Part shown: in pieces, positions 1-8,840 of the stretch
Position numbering within the stretch: position 1 is the stretch's first letter
How the letters are laid out: the number at the start of each line of letters is the position of its first letter
Source of the DNA: Solicoccozyma terricola
Taxonomy: Eukaryota > Basidiomycota > Tremellomycetes > Filobasidiales > Piskurozymaceae
Assembly (NCBI GenBank): GCA_001600875.1
Contig: BCLD01000003.1
Span: 707,036-723,750 of the forward strand
DNA length: 16,715 nucleotides
Direction: 5' to 3'
Position numbers and translations under genes: made by a program
The notes under the pieces: model-generated
Told to the model about the DNA's origin: nothing
Seen by the model: the letters and a program-made list of their open reading frames with translations, nothing else
Database searches by the model: none

Positions 1-308
1 TTCGGTGGGAAAGCCGTGGGAGGTGGTGGGAGGCGATGGAAGGCGAAGAGCGAGGTGGGAGGTGGAAGGTGGTGGGAGATGACGAAAGACGAAGAGCAAG
101 GTGGGAAGTGGAAGGTAGTGGCAGTTGGACAGAGGTCAAGAGGTGGTGGAAACGGCGAGTGGGAGTTGTGTGGGTGGATGGGGAGTGGAGGGGAGAAGGG
201 GGTGAAGAGTGCGATTAAGCGTGGTGATGGATAGAGAGGCGATTCAAGGTATAGAACGCGAGGGTGGAAAGGAAATGAAAGACGAAGGGATGAAAAACAA
301 TTACATAC
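1..308 (-). other. Long partial intron of the dehydrogenase gene
   Basis: The dehydrogenase exon ending at 309 is followed on the minus strand by a GTATGT donor (308-303), and no further exon can be found down to the window edge. The stretch is purine-rich on the plus strand (GGTGG, GAAGG, GAGG motifs), so pyrimidine-rich in the sense direction. No AG dinucleotide occurs in the sense strand over these 308 nt, so no canonical acceptor exists here and the next exon must lie left of the window. Other introns of this gene are 58-144 nt, so this one is unusually long. Short plus-strand open frames here are low-complexity and not credible genes. Confidence 0.65.
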
Positions 309-1574
309 AGGTTGGAAAGTATCGGTTGCAGCGTAAGATTTAGCGAATTGGAGACGTTCAGCGTTGATATCTATGGCGTGGGACGTAGGACGTTGGGGGG
401 AAGGATCAGAAGGTGAGAAAAGAGAGAGACGGGAGGGACGGAGGGAGGGACTCACCGACTCCAATAACTCGTCTAGCTCCGATTGCTTTCGCTACAGCCA
501 TACATAACAACCCGACTGGACCTATCATCATGACCAACCCCGGTTACCCCGGTACCTCATCAGCTATCTCCTCTCAATCAACCACAAATCCGGCGGCGTC
601 ACACTCACCTGCACCCATAATCACAATAGTCTCCCCATTCTTCAATTTCCCAATATTACTAACACTATGAACAGCAACCGCCAACGGTTCCATCATCGCT
701 CCATCTTCCAACGTAACCCCACCCTTCAATTTAAAACAATTCTCAACTGGTAATTTATAATATCTACATAAAGTACCTGTTGTTCCTGGTGGTGTAGCTG
801 CGAATATAATATGGGGGCAAAGTTCATAGGCACCACGTTGGCAGTGGTAGCATTTTCGACAAACTTCTCCGGGTTCAAGGGCGACAATGTCTCCTGGGAC
901 TAGAGATTTGACTGATTCGCCGACTGTGGGGGGGGGGGGGGGGGGGAAGGGGGGGGGAATTCCAAATAATCAGTGTCATAATCACGTTGTAAAGGCGTTA
1001 AAAGTCCGGGTTTAATACATACCTTTAACGACTTCACCAGCTGATTCATGACCAAGACACATTGGCTGAAATAGGGTTTGCATTTCGGGTCAGTGCATAG
1101 CCCGCGAATCGAATCCATGACGAATATGAGGCGGATCAGAACCCCCCCTGGATTTTGAAACTCAAACTCACCTCCTTGACCACAAAATCCCCAATAGCTC
1201 CATGTTTTAAATCTAAACGCCCCCAAATATCAGGGATTTTTTTTCCTACCATGACGACGACGACGACAACGACAAGACGACGTACAATGAACATCTGAAC
1301 CACAAATACCTGTTTTCTTGACTTGAACTAGGACGTCATTTGGACCTATTTCTGGGATTGGTTTCTGTGCGTGGGTGGGTGGGAGTTGGTGGGAGTGTGG
1401 TGTGTGGTGTGGTGTGGTGAGGTGTAGGAAGGGTTGTGGTAAGGGGTGCGATGAAAGGCGGTGTAAGAAGATGGAGTTGGACGCGCGCGGGGTATGACTG
1501 GAACTTACATCTTTGTATTCTGTATCGTGGATACCATTTAAGATGAACGATGGATTGGATGGATTGAGTGACAT
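309..1574 (-). CDS. Zinc-dependent sorbitol/xylitol-type dehydrogenase, 3' end off window
   Basis: Medium-chain NAD(P)-dependent polyol dehydrogenase (L-iditol/sorbitol or xylitol dehydrogenase type), expected to oxidise a sugar alcohol to a ketose in the cytosol. Exons on the minus strand: 1574-1509, 1364-1286, 1227-1172, 1065-1023, 923-609, 521-456, 370-309. The start [10 protein letters not shown] is the usual short leader of fungal members. Visible motifs are TGICGSDVH (catalytic zinc Cys43), [10 protein letters not shown] (His73-Glu74), four structural-zinc cysteines 104, 107, 110 and 118, [10 protein letters not shown], and the Rossmann stretch IVIMGAGPVGLL, followed by [12 protein letters not shown]. 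About 230 of the roughly 370-400 residues usual for the family are present; the rest lies left of position 1. Six of seven exons have clean GT-AG borders. The third, encoding [18 protein letters not shown], lacks an AG at its acceptor (1228-1229). The exact polyol substrate cannot be told from the sequence. Confidence 0.88.
928..946. repeat. G19 homopolymer (C19 in the gene's sense)
   Basis: An uninterrupted run of 19 G on the plus strand, then AA and nine more G. In the dehydrogenase's sense direction it is a C tract ending three bases before the acceptor AG of intron 4, so it forms that intron's pyrimidine tract. Its length is unreliable in most sequencing chemistries. Confidence 0.9.
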
Positions 1575-1787
1575 GGTGTGTATGGTGGGTGATGGTGTGG
1601 ATGTGATGTTGTTGACGTTGTTGGCGTTGATGGTGATGTTGACGGCTGGACGATGTTTTCAAGAAGGGTCGACGATGGGATGGAGGTCGTGGTGACATGA
1701 ATCCCCGTATTCCCCGATTAAGTCCCCGGAGATACACCGAACACCGATTATCCTCCGACAGCATCGTATGGTGGTGGGAAGGGTGAT

Positions 1788-1827
1788 GGTGAGGTTGGTG
1801 AGGATGGTGAGGATGGTGAGGATGGTG
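1788..1827. repeat. Minisatellite with unit GGTGAGGAT
   Basis: One variant unit (GGTGAGGTT) is followed by three perfect GGTGAGGAT units and a partial GGTGATGG. The same 9-mer forms a second array at 8844-8879, just upstream of another minus-strand gene. Confidence 0.8.
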
Positions 1828-1907
1828 ATGGAGGTAGGGGGAGGGGGTGGGTGGCGGTGCCATCTACCATCTGTCGCCTGCGAGCAAGATCGAGCGATAC
1901 TCTAGCC

Positions 1908-1970
1908 TCATATCCGGATCCAACACCGATCAAACGAACCAAGTAGCAGTGGTGGCGACATATAAATTCC
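1908..1970 (-). pseudogene. Decayed fragment resembling the amidohydrolase gene
   Basis: On the plus strand, 17 consecutive bases at 1908-1924 (TCATATCCGGATCCAAC) are identical to 2285-2301 inside the intact amidohydrolase. Beyond them, the AGTGGTGGCGACATATAAATTC stretch (1948 onward, approximate) parallels the segment of the real gene ending near 2334. In the sense direction the fragment can be read as NLYVATT, then a short insertion with a stop, then LDPDMR; the intact gene reads NLYIATTRRSALDPDMK. The order and orientation match, so this looks like a relic of a duplicated copy rather than chance. The similarity covers only about 60 nt, and flanking sequence is too diverged to align by eye. 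Confidence 0.5.
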
Positions 1971-2006
1971 AAATATATCACAAGCATCCCCCCCCTCCCC
2001 CCTTTT

Positions 2007-3983
2007 TCATCTTCCCCCTCGTACAAACACCTGTTGACCATCAACCCAAGTCTCCATCACTCCCTCTTGAGCTCTACTCAACACCCCCAATCCNTCCTTG
2101 AATGGATCCACACCGAGGATACAAAAATCAGCAGCCATACCAACAGCCAACGACCCAACCACATCTTCCATCCGACATGAATACGCAGCAACTCTCGTCG
2201 CAGCTTCAAGCGCGGTATGTAAATCCAACTTGTACTTCAAGTTATTCACCATAAACCCACCCGCAGGACCAGTCGGTGGCCATTTCATATCCGGATCCAA
2301 CGCAGATCGTCGAGTAGTGGCAATGTATAAATTCGGTAATGATTCGTACGGCGCAGTCGGTGAATCAGTCCCAATTGCAATCCCTACACCTTTCTCAACC
2401 ATCTCAGACCATGGGAATGCACGTCCACATCGATGATCGTGGCCTAGTTGAGCCATCCAATTGAATGCGATGAATGGATCAGAGTGGACGGGTTGAATGG
2501 AGGCGATCACACCGGCGCTTGCCATTCGTTGGATGCTCTCTGGCGTGATGCTTTCAAGGTGTTCTAGTCGATGGCGGCGGCGGTCGTCAGGTCCGTTGGT
2601 GGATACAGCAGTAGCTAGTGCATCGAGAGCCATCTCCGAAGCAGCGTCACCTGGGAAGGAGGGGAGGAGTGGGGGGGGGGGGGGGGAGGCAGACCAACAT
2701 TCAACGTCTCCTACCCTTCCTTCAACCTTTTCGACTTATTTCCCGCGGCAAAATCTCACCTATCGCATGTATTGCTATCTGGAGACCTGCTGCATCTGCT
2801 TGTACCACGACAGGTTCCAATTCCACAAGGCTCCAAATCGGCTCCGAGCCTTGTCCTTGTGCATACGGCTCTTTCATGAATGCCGTGCCTGGGTTTTGAG
2901 ATTCCCAAATGTCCTCGATGTCAATTTCAGGGGTCTTTACTCGCGGGCCACTCGTGCCTTACCACTCACATGCATCAATCACACCATCAGCTATGATCTT
3001 GATCCCCGCTACCTGCAACCAGGGTGAATAACCTAAACCCTCAATCCTCTTCCGATGATTGATCGCACGCTGAACCGCTGCCTTCCTGTCATCCGCCGAG
3101 CCCTCAACAGCAATCAAATAATGCACACCGACTCGGAGTGGCAATCTACCACCTGACTCCTTCAATATCTCCTCGAGAGCGGAGAGATGATCATCGTCAC
3201 ATGCCATATCGATGGCCCCTGTTACACCTGTTGAGAGGTAGGCTCTGAATGAGGCTCGGAATCGAGCGATTCGTTGAGAGTGTGTGGTTTGACGGGCTAG
3301 GAATGGCCAGATGTGTCTGGGTTTTGTACATTAGAAGGGTGGGTGATCAGGCATGGGAAGTATTAGAGCGGCGAAAGTCGCCGGAGCCGTGACACTCACT
3401 CCGTCATCGCCGTTTCTATTACGAATCCGGTAGGTTCCCCGTCCTTGTCCTTCACAAACTTTCCACCACGAGGATCCACAGTCGATTTAGTGATTCCAAG
3501 TTCCTTGAGTGCCGCGGTGTTTATCCAACAAGAGTGCTTGTCATTTGCGTCGAGGTAAACGGGTACGTCGTTGATAACTGCGTCGATGATCTCCCTAGTT
3601 GGCTGTGCATCTCCTTCAAACACGTCAAACAACCATGAAGTACCGAGTATACGGACTGCATTTGGATGAGCAGCTCGATACCCTTTCAGCGCGGATTGAA
3701 TATCCGATATCGATCCACAACGACGGAGATTCAACCTCGCGAGATCGTCGCCCATCATCTCAAGATGGGAGTGGGCGTCGATAATGCCAGGCAACACGAC
3801 GGCTTGATTGAGGTCTCGTGCGTTGGCGAGGATGTCGGAAGACGATGTAGAGGTCGTGGAATACCCCTCCGAGTCGCCGACGTATTCGATGATACCGTCG
3901 CGAATGACGAGGAGATCAGCAAGGGACCTCGACCCGGTTGCGGTGAAGATGCGACCATTGCGGAATGCCACAGCGGGAGACAT
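2007..3983 (-). CDS. Amidohydrolase-3 (YtcJ-like) metal-dependent hydrolase
   Basis: Four exons (3983-3400, 3316-2970, 2888-2760, 2650-2007) join in phase to give 567 aa, the usual size for YtcJ-type members of the amidohydrolase superfamily. These TIM-barrel metalloenzymes hydrolyse amide or related bonds; the substrate here is unknown. Metal-site motifs appear in order: PGIIDAHSHLE (His71, His73), the GIKIIADGVIDACTAF segment, IHAIGDAA (His351), RHRLEHLE (His384) and GTDSPTAPYESLPN (Asp449). The C-terminus reads VGSLAVGMAADFCILGVDPF, the small beta domain that closes such enzymes. The start at 3983 is preferred because MSPAVAFRNGRIFTATG matches the family N-terminus. The frame stays open upstream (in-frame ATGs at 4067 and 4223), but a TATA-like stretch lies there. 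The N at 2094 makes one residue (after DPFK) Glu or Asp. No targeting signal is seen. Confidence 0.9.
2671..2686. repeat. G16 homopolymer in an amidohydrolase intron
   Basis: A run of 16 G on the plus strand is C16 in the sense direction. It lies 20-36 nt upstream of the acceptor AG (2652-2651) of the third intron (2759-2651). Confidence 0.85.
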
Positions 3984-4665
3984 GGCTGGGGTTAGGTCAG
4001 CGGGGTAAATTGGAGGTTGTGCAGCACCGTTTGGACTCGATGCATGGCTGTGGGTGTCATATACCATATACCTTATACCATTCCCTACGTGCTGCGCGAT
4101 ACGCTCATAACAGTCCTCTGGCCAAGGTCTCGGGACGGGAAAACCCTTAGAGGATAAAGGTGAGACGCGCGCTCCGCTCGTTATCATATTAATAATTTGG
4201 CGCGATCCGAACAGGTCATCCACGGGTTTCGCCGCACGAGGTGGGGGCCCATGACATCGTCAACTACGAAAAAGCACCACAAACCACTTACAGTAACAAC
4301 GTCCTATGTCCATCAGAGGCTTGGTAGTCCCAACGCCCTGTGTTCACTCAAGACTGGATTCCCAGATTGTGATGTAGAAAGAGGCGGTTTTGTAGGATGA
4401 CAAGAATGGACACTTATAAATGACGGAAAGCCACGGTCGCAACAGGGAGACGCAGGGTGATTACAAATGAGACCAAAGGGCTTGCCAATGGTGATAGAAG
4501 TGTATCTGCACAAAAAATTACATTGACTCCACACAAAGCTCCTCGGTGTTACATGGAATGAAATAAAAAGCCGCGTCGTATATGCGGGCGGCTTTGTTGC
4601 CAGTCGTATTATATGCTTCAACCCGACAGAGACCGACCCTTCCCCCAACATCCGGTAGAGAAGAT
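3984..4665 (-). promoter_or_regulatory. Amidohydrolase promoter and DUF1479 gene 3' flank
   Basis: This 682-nt gap lies between the amidohydrolase start and the stop of the next minus-strand gene. On the minus strand, the repeated TATA-like words at 4058-4080 (GTATAAGG at 4071-4078, TATATGG) sit about 75-95 nt before the chosen ATG. The half near 4666 should hold the 3' UTR and poly(A) site of the DUF1479 gene and contains a hairpin (4567-4595). No recognisable coding exon was found, although short frames are open on both strands. Confidence 0.45.
4567..4595 (-). other. Perfect 8-bp inverted repeat in the 3' flank of the DUF1479 gene
   Basis: AAAGCCGC (4567-4574) and GCGGCTTT (4588-4595) form a perfect 8-bp stem around a 13-nt loop. 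In the minus-strand direction it lies about 70 nt after the stop codon and runs into a T-rich TTTTTATTTC. It may be a 3' UTR hairpin or a transcript-end structure. It resembles a bacterial terminator in shape, but that mechanism is not expected here. Confidence 0.4.
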
Positions 4666-6919
4666 TCACCTGGTCTCATCGCTGCTCAATCCTAGCACTT
4701 TGTTGCTGCAAGTTGCAAAGCTTGTAAGTTTTAACGCACGGGTCATCACCGACCCCGAAATCACACTCACGCTGCCCTCCTTAGATTCCTTTCCGACTCC
4801 GGCATCTCTCCACCGACCTCAAACGCTTCCAATCCCATTCCTTGTCTCCCCATCTTCGACAAAATCGCATCCTGAGTCGCTCTGCCATCGAATGCACGCT
4901 CACCCTCTCCTCCAGGGAAATCAGGAGGTGGTATACCGGCCAGGAATGATTCCCGTTGTTGTCGGATGTATTCGACATTTTGTAGCGTGAGGGGTACGGA
5001 GGGGATATACATGACAGATGAGGCGCTCGTGCCATGATGGTGGGATTCAACCGCGTGAATGCCATCTATGTGATGTGCTGTCTTTTAACATCTCGTCTGG
5101 GACCTCAACCCCCCGGGTTCTTGCCACTCACCGCAATGCCACCATGCTTGATCACCCGGGTGAACCTGCTTGAGACTGGTCATTGTTTCTCCGAGCTCCA
5201 GGTGTGGGTGGGTATCATCGTTGAATTCCTGTGATCGTCCTAGTGGTGAGTTTGGGAAAGTGGTGGTGTCGAGATCCAGTTGCCAATTCGATGGATCAAG
5301 GTAAGCAGAAGATGATGAAACGGACGTTCGTGGCTGGACAGGACTATCAGAGTGAGAGAATAGTCAGATAAACCGTTCGTGGGGTACCATCAATAGCACT
5401 CACTTGAAGAACGGCCGCATCATCATATACGCCGAGCTTTCTTGAATAGCAGGATAGACCCGAAGCGTGCCCTCATCCGCGCCGGTGGTGGATAGAGAGG
5501 TCCAGCCTTGAAGTGCACGGAAGACACCGCACTGTGAGTTCGAGGCAGGGGCGCGGCGTTCAGTACATGGTAGTCGTAATATTACCAAGGTGATCTCGAC
5601 ACTCACAGCACCTGGACCATCGTACATGTTCATGTTCGCATCTTGCCTACCGGCTATCGAAGAGACGTCAGATCGATTTGTTCTTCATCAAACTAGCAGC
5701 CAACTCACCGACATCCCAAGCATCATAATCTCTCCACTTCCCGCTCAATATCTTCCCATAAGTACTCCTATACGCCGCATCCTCCCATCTCTCGACACTT
5801 CCACCATCGACATGTGGTCCAAGTGCGAATTTGGAGTCTCCAGGATGACGGATACGGAGTCGATCGCAGTACGTAAGGGGGGTAGAGGAGATCGAGTGAG
5901 ACGTCGAGGAGGCATTGGTGGTCGGGCGGAAGAGCGAGAGGAGAAAGGATTGGACTTGGAGGCTGGCCGGATGGGAACGAGCTTCGAGTTGGGATTTGGA
6001 CCAGCTGTGGGTGACATTTATTAAATCATCATCAGATTCGAAGCGATATGTTGACCGCTGTTTTGACACTTACTAGATCTCAAATACCTGCTTGTCATTG
6101 ACAGGGAATCCCGCCACTTGTGGGTTCTTCGCAATGTACTTTTTGATGTCTTCGAGCCATTCTAGGGCCTGGTGAAGAGAGGTCAATGAGTGAAATAGTA
6201 TACGCCAAAGCTACGATTCGGTTGATCATCACCTGCTCTTCGCTGACCACTCCTCGAACGACAGCAACACCTCGCTTCTTGATCTCCTTGATGAGATCGG
6301 GATCAATGTTGTTTTTCTGAATGTCTCTGTACTCGATTTCCGGAATGATCTTGAAACGTCATCATGTCAGTACGAGTGAGGGAATACGCCTGCTGAAGAG
6401 GAGGCGAGGGACATACATGCGACTTGGCCGCCACGATCTCGCGATTCGTCCTCTGTAGGTGGAGACAGAGGTCGTCCCAACTTTCCTTGAGTGCCGTAGC
6501 AAGTTCTGGAGTGTTGATGATCGTCCTGGCGTGCAGAAGTCATTCCCAGTGTGTATTAGATAGGATTTTCAGTCGACTGATACTGGTCACCAAACACTGA
6601 CCTCTTCAGCTCGGCAAATCGAGTTGGTAGCTCCTTGGCTTTTTCTCCGGAAAGCGAAGCGAAGACTGAAGCGATCTACAGAGGGACAACGCAGCCCATC
6701 AGCACGGCTCCGGAGAATGGTGCGAAGACATCTACGACGCCTGCGACTCACCGTTCCCTCCCCTCGTGGCTTCCTTTTGCTTGACTTGTCCAGCGGCAAA
6801 CCAACGGTATCTCGGACGGCCTGGACAGTGTCTTGGAGGCCGGTCGCCATGCATCGCTTCGATGATGATGCTTGTCGAGCGTATGTGCAAGCTGGTTTCT
6901 TGAGAGACTGTCTGAGCAT
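4666..6919 (-). CDS. DUF1479 (YbiU-like) Fe(II)/2-oxoglutarate-type oxygenase, probably mitochondrial
   Basis: Eleven exons join in phase into 526 aa: 6919-6752, 6675-6602, 6525-6417, 6349-6233, 6168-6074, 6004-5709, 5653-5607, 5531-5404, 5343-5132, 5065-4771, 4705-4666. Family hallmarks follow in order: LPTRFAELKR, VIPEIEY-type stretch (IIPEIEYRDI), KKRGVAVVRGVVSEEQALEW, NPQVAGFPVND, FALGPHVDGGSVERWED, CGVFRALQGWTSLS, DEGTLRVYP, HPGDQAWWHCDGIHAVE. The HxD pair (His252, Asp254) with His419 or His414 and Arg326 fits the metal and cosubstrate sites of this fold, so it probably oxidises a small molecule; the substrate is unknown. The first 25 residues are rich in Arg, Lys and Ser with no acidic residue, typical of a mitochondrial presequence. 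The last exon is short (40 nt) and restores the family ending AANKVLGL; without it, reading through gives an early stop at the donor. Confidence 0.88.
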
Positions 6920-7180
6920 GGCTGTGTGAGGATGTATGTGAAAATGTACGTGCTGGCCTGGCTGTCTGTGTGATTCTGAGGGACATTATATACAGCTAGC
7001 GGTCCACTCCACTCGGTCTCTACCCAGTCTAGCCGCCGAAACCGAAACTTCGGCGAATAAATAATGTTTCACCGCGCTCGGGGCCCCGCGGAGCACCGCG
7101 GAACGGATGAATCGCCGCCCGAAAATTGATTATTTGCTGTTATTACATGTGCTATATGCCATTCCCCATCGCCAGTCGAT
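6920..7180 (-). promoter_or_regulatory. Promoter of the DUF1479 gene
   Basis: The 261-nt gap separates the DUF1479 start (6919) from the stop of the next minus-strand gene (7181). It contains a perfect 7-bp inverted repeat, CGCCGAA (7034-7040) and TTCGGCG (7049-7055) with an 8-nt loop. It also has a GC-rich block with GGGGCCCC (7080-7087) and two CCGCGG palindromes (7086-7091, 7096-7101). The latter contain CGG-N4-CCG, a layout bound by Zn2Cys6 fungal regulators. Function is inferred from position and motif shape only. Confidence 0.45.
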
Positions 7181-8840
7181 TCATTCCATCTTGGCATGCT
7201 CCACCTTGCTGTGTCCTCTGCCCCACACGTCCTGTGCCCACTTCGTCCTCTTACCAATTAGCCTCGCAATCAGCCCACGAATGACCGTTTCTTGAGGGAC
7301 GAACTCGCCCACGAGGTGTTGGTAGGAGGAGTAGGTCGGGTACTGCGATGAAAATGTCGACCCCGTTTAACCATCATGTCGTGGCCCCCAATTGCCAAGA
7401 CTGAAGGGAAAAAAAAACACCTACTTTGTTGCTTGAGATCCACTCTGTGAATGCTGTCGAAGCTTTGAAGAGGAAACTGAGCTGTTGTGATGAAACGTGT
7501 ACAAATTCAGCGCAAGGTTTCAGCGGGGGAAAGTCCAACCTTCCAAATCCAGGGAACCTCACCGCTAAAGCCCCCCATAACGGATGTGAAAGTACCAACA
7601 TCCTCCTCGTCCCCAACCCTGGACTCGTACCCAGCACCGCGAACAACCCTTGCAATAACCAAAACGTCTGTTCACATGCGAAATTCGGATGCCTCGACCA
7701 GCTCCAAAGTCCACGAGAGATATAACCTCTCTGCGCGTCTGCAGGTGAGAATGTCATGTGGAAATATGATATCTCGGAGTGCCATGATGCGTGACTTGGT
7801 GTTGCGGTGTGATCCTTCTGAGAAGCGAGGTAGGTGCGTTTATAGTTCTGGTATGTGTATTGTTGATTATCGGAACACCATTGGATGTATATCGTTATCA
7901 ATGTGAGAGTCGCAAGTAGGATATCTGATCCGGATAATCCGGATATCCACGATGAGCGGGATATTTCGGATTGAGGTGTGACGAGTACCGAGTGAAGTGG
8001 GAGAACCATCATCACGAGGAGGATCGATTGCGCGATCGCTGAGAGACCACGCCGAGGGGGGGGGGGGGTTATCCTATCAGCATCGAGAGGAGAGATTTGT
8101 TTTTGCGTATTTTGGCAGCAGAACGACTAACCGATGAAAAACAGATGGAATATTGAGAAAAACCAAGATGGAACTAGTTTCCTCCATACTGGCCATCTGT
8201 AATCCTCTGCAAAGCTGATGTGTGTGTTTTTTTACGGGTTAGGTTTCGAATTGATCAGTTTTCCTTCGGTTGCAGCTTACAATCCGAACAATCCTCTTCG
8301 GAACGTGTTATAGCTAAGTCGACCTGACCAAATCGTCTGATAATGTAGGGGGTATCAGGCACAAGCCAGCCGAAGATTTGCGAACGAGAACAACCTCACT
8401 TGAAGACTCAACATCAACAAGAGCCTGGGCAAGTTATGAGCGTATTTCGCTCCATTGACGTTGTAAAGAGGGAATAGAGCGAAATGCGCCGAGTAGAGGA
8501 TGGGAAGGAATGTCCACATTCGATCTGGTAGTGGTACCAAAAGATGGACTTGTTAGAAACCTTTTTGTCGTCTCACGTCCCGCCAGTTAAGAGAAGACAA
8601 CGACTCACCGATTTGACTGACATTCCCCGTGATCAAACCCACAGCATACGCTCCTACCATCGATGTGAAGAACAATGGAACGATGGTATGTGCTGGGTCT
8701 TTAACGGTTGTGTAGAATTGCAGGAGGGAGGACGAGGAGTGGTAGGAGATGGCTTGGGGTAATGAGCGGTATGGGCGAGGGAGGTATGGGACGATGTATG
8801 TCGTGACTGTGGTGAGTAGCTCGGACATGGTAGCAGACAT
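7181..8840 (-). CDS. DUF1295 family multi-pass membrane protein (steroid-reductase/ICMT-like)
   Basis: Seven exons join in phase to 396 aa: 8840-8609, 8524-8400, 8336-8281, 8214-8132, 8038-7563, 7481-7425, 7342-7181. Motifs of the DUF1295 family are clear: DRMWTFLPILYSAHFALFPL, TIWSGRLSYNTFRRGLF, EDYRWPVWRK, and RGLWSWSRHPNFACEQTFW. The SRHPN core (residues 280-284) corresponds to the cofactor-binding signature of the steroid 5-alpha-reductase/isoprenylcysteine methyltransferase fold. Several hydrophobic segments (HTIVPLFFTSMVGAYAVG, SWFFSIFHLFFI, ILLVMMVLPLHSVLV, ILLATLTLITIYI) indicate an integral membrane protein, probably of the endoplasmic reticulum. Substrate and reaction are unknown. 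Start at 8840 (MSATMSELL) is preferred; 8828 is equally possible, and the frame is open back to an ATG at 8915, through the minisatellite, which would add LTI repeats. The C-terminus ends KVEHAKME. Confidence 0.86.
8056..8068. repeat. G13 homopolymer in a DUF1295 intron
   Basis: Thirteen G on the plus strand are C13 in the sense direction. They lie 16-29 nt upstream of the acceptor of intron 4 (8131-8039), again acting as the pyrimidine tract. Confidence 0.85.

Larger units (their letters stand above)
1575..2006 (-). promoter_or_regulatory. Upstream region of the dehydrogenase gene
   Basis: This 432-nt gap separates the dehydrogenase start (1574) from the amidohydrolase stop (2007), both on the minus strand. 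It holds three copies of CGGGGA on the minus strand (1702-1707, 1711-1716, 1723-1728), about 130-155 nt before the ATG; one is preceded by C to give CCGGGG, which fits the Mig1/CreA carbon-repressor consensus. It also holds a 9-bp minisatellite at 1788-1827 and a fragment resembling the amidohydrolase gene at 1908-1970. The open frames crossing it are low-complexity and look non-coding. The regulatory role is inferred from position alone. Confidence 0.45.

Noticed and set aside
413..670. Plus-strand frame of 85 codons
   Set aside because: It is the reverse complement of dehydrogenase exons 5-6 and the intron between them.
3984..4223. 80-codon N-terminal extension of the amidohydrolase
   Set aside because: The extension has no similarity to the family N-terminus, crosses a TATA-like region, and the protein already has full length from 3983.
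4769..4771. Early stop for the DUF1479 protein right after RRAA
   Set aside because: The stop is created by reading into a GTGAGT donor. A downstream exon in phase restores the family ending ANKVLGL.
2007..8840. A metabolic gene cluster formed by the co-directional amidohydrolase, DUF1479, DUF1295 and neighbouring dehydrogenase genes
   Set aside because: They share only strand and proximity. No transporter, regulator or shared substrate supports a pathway.
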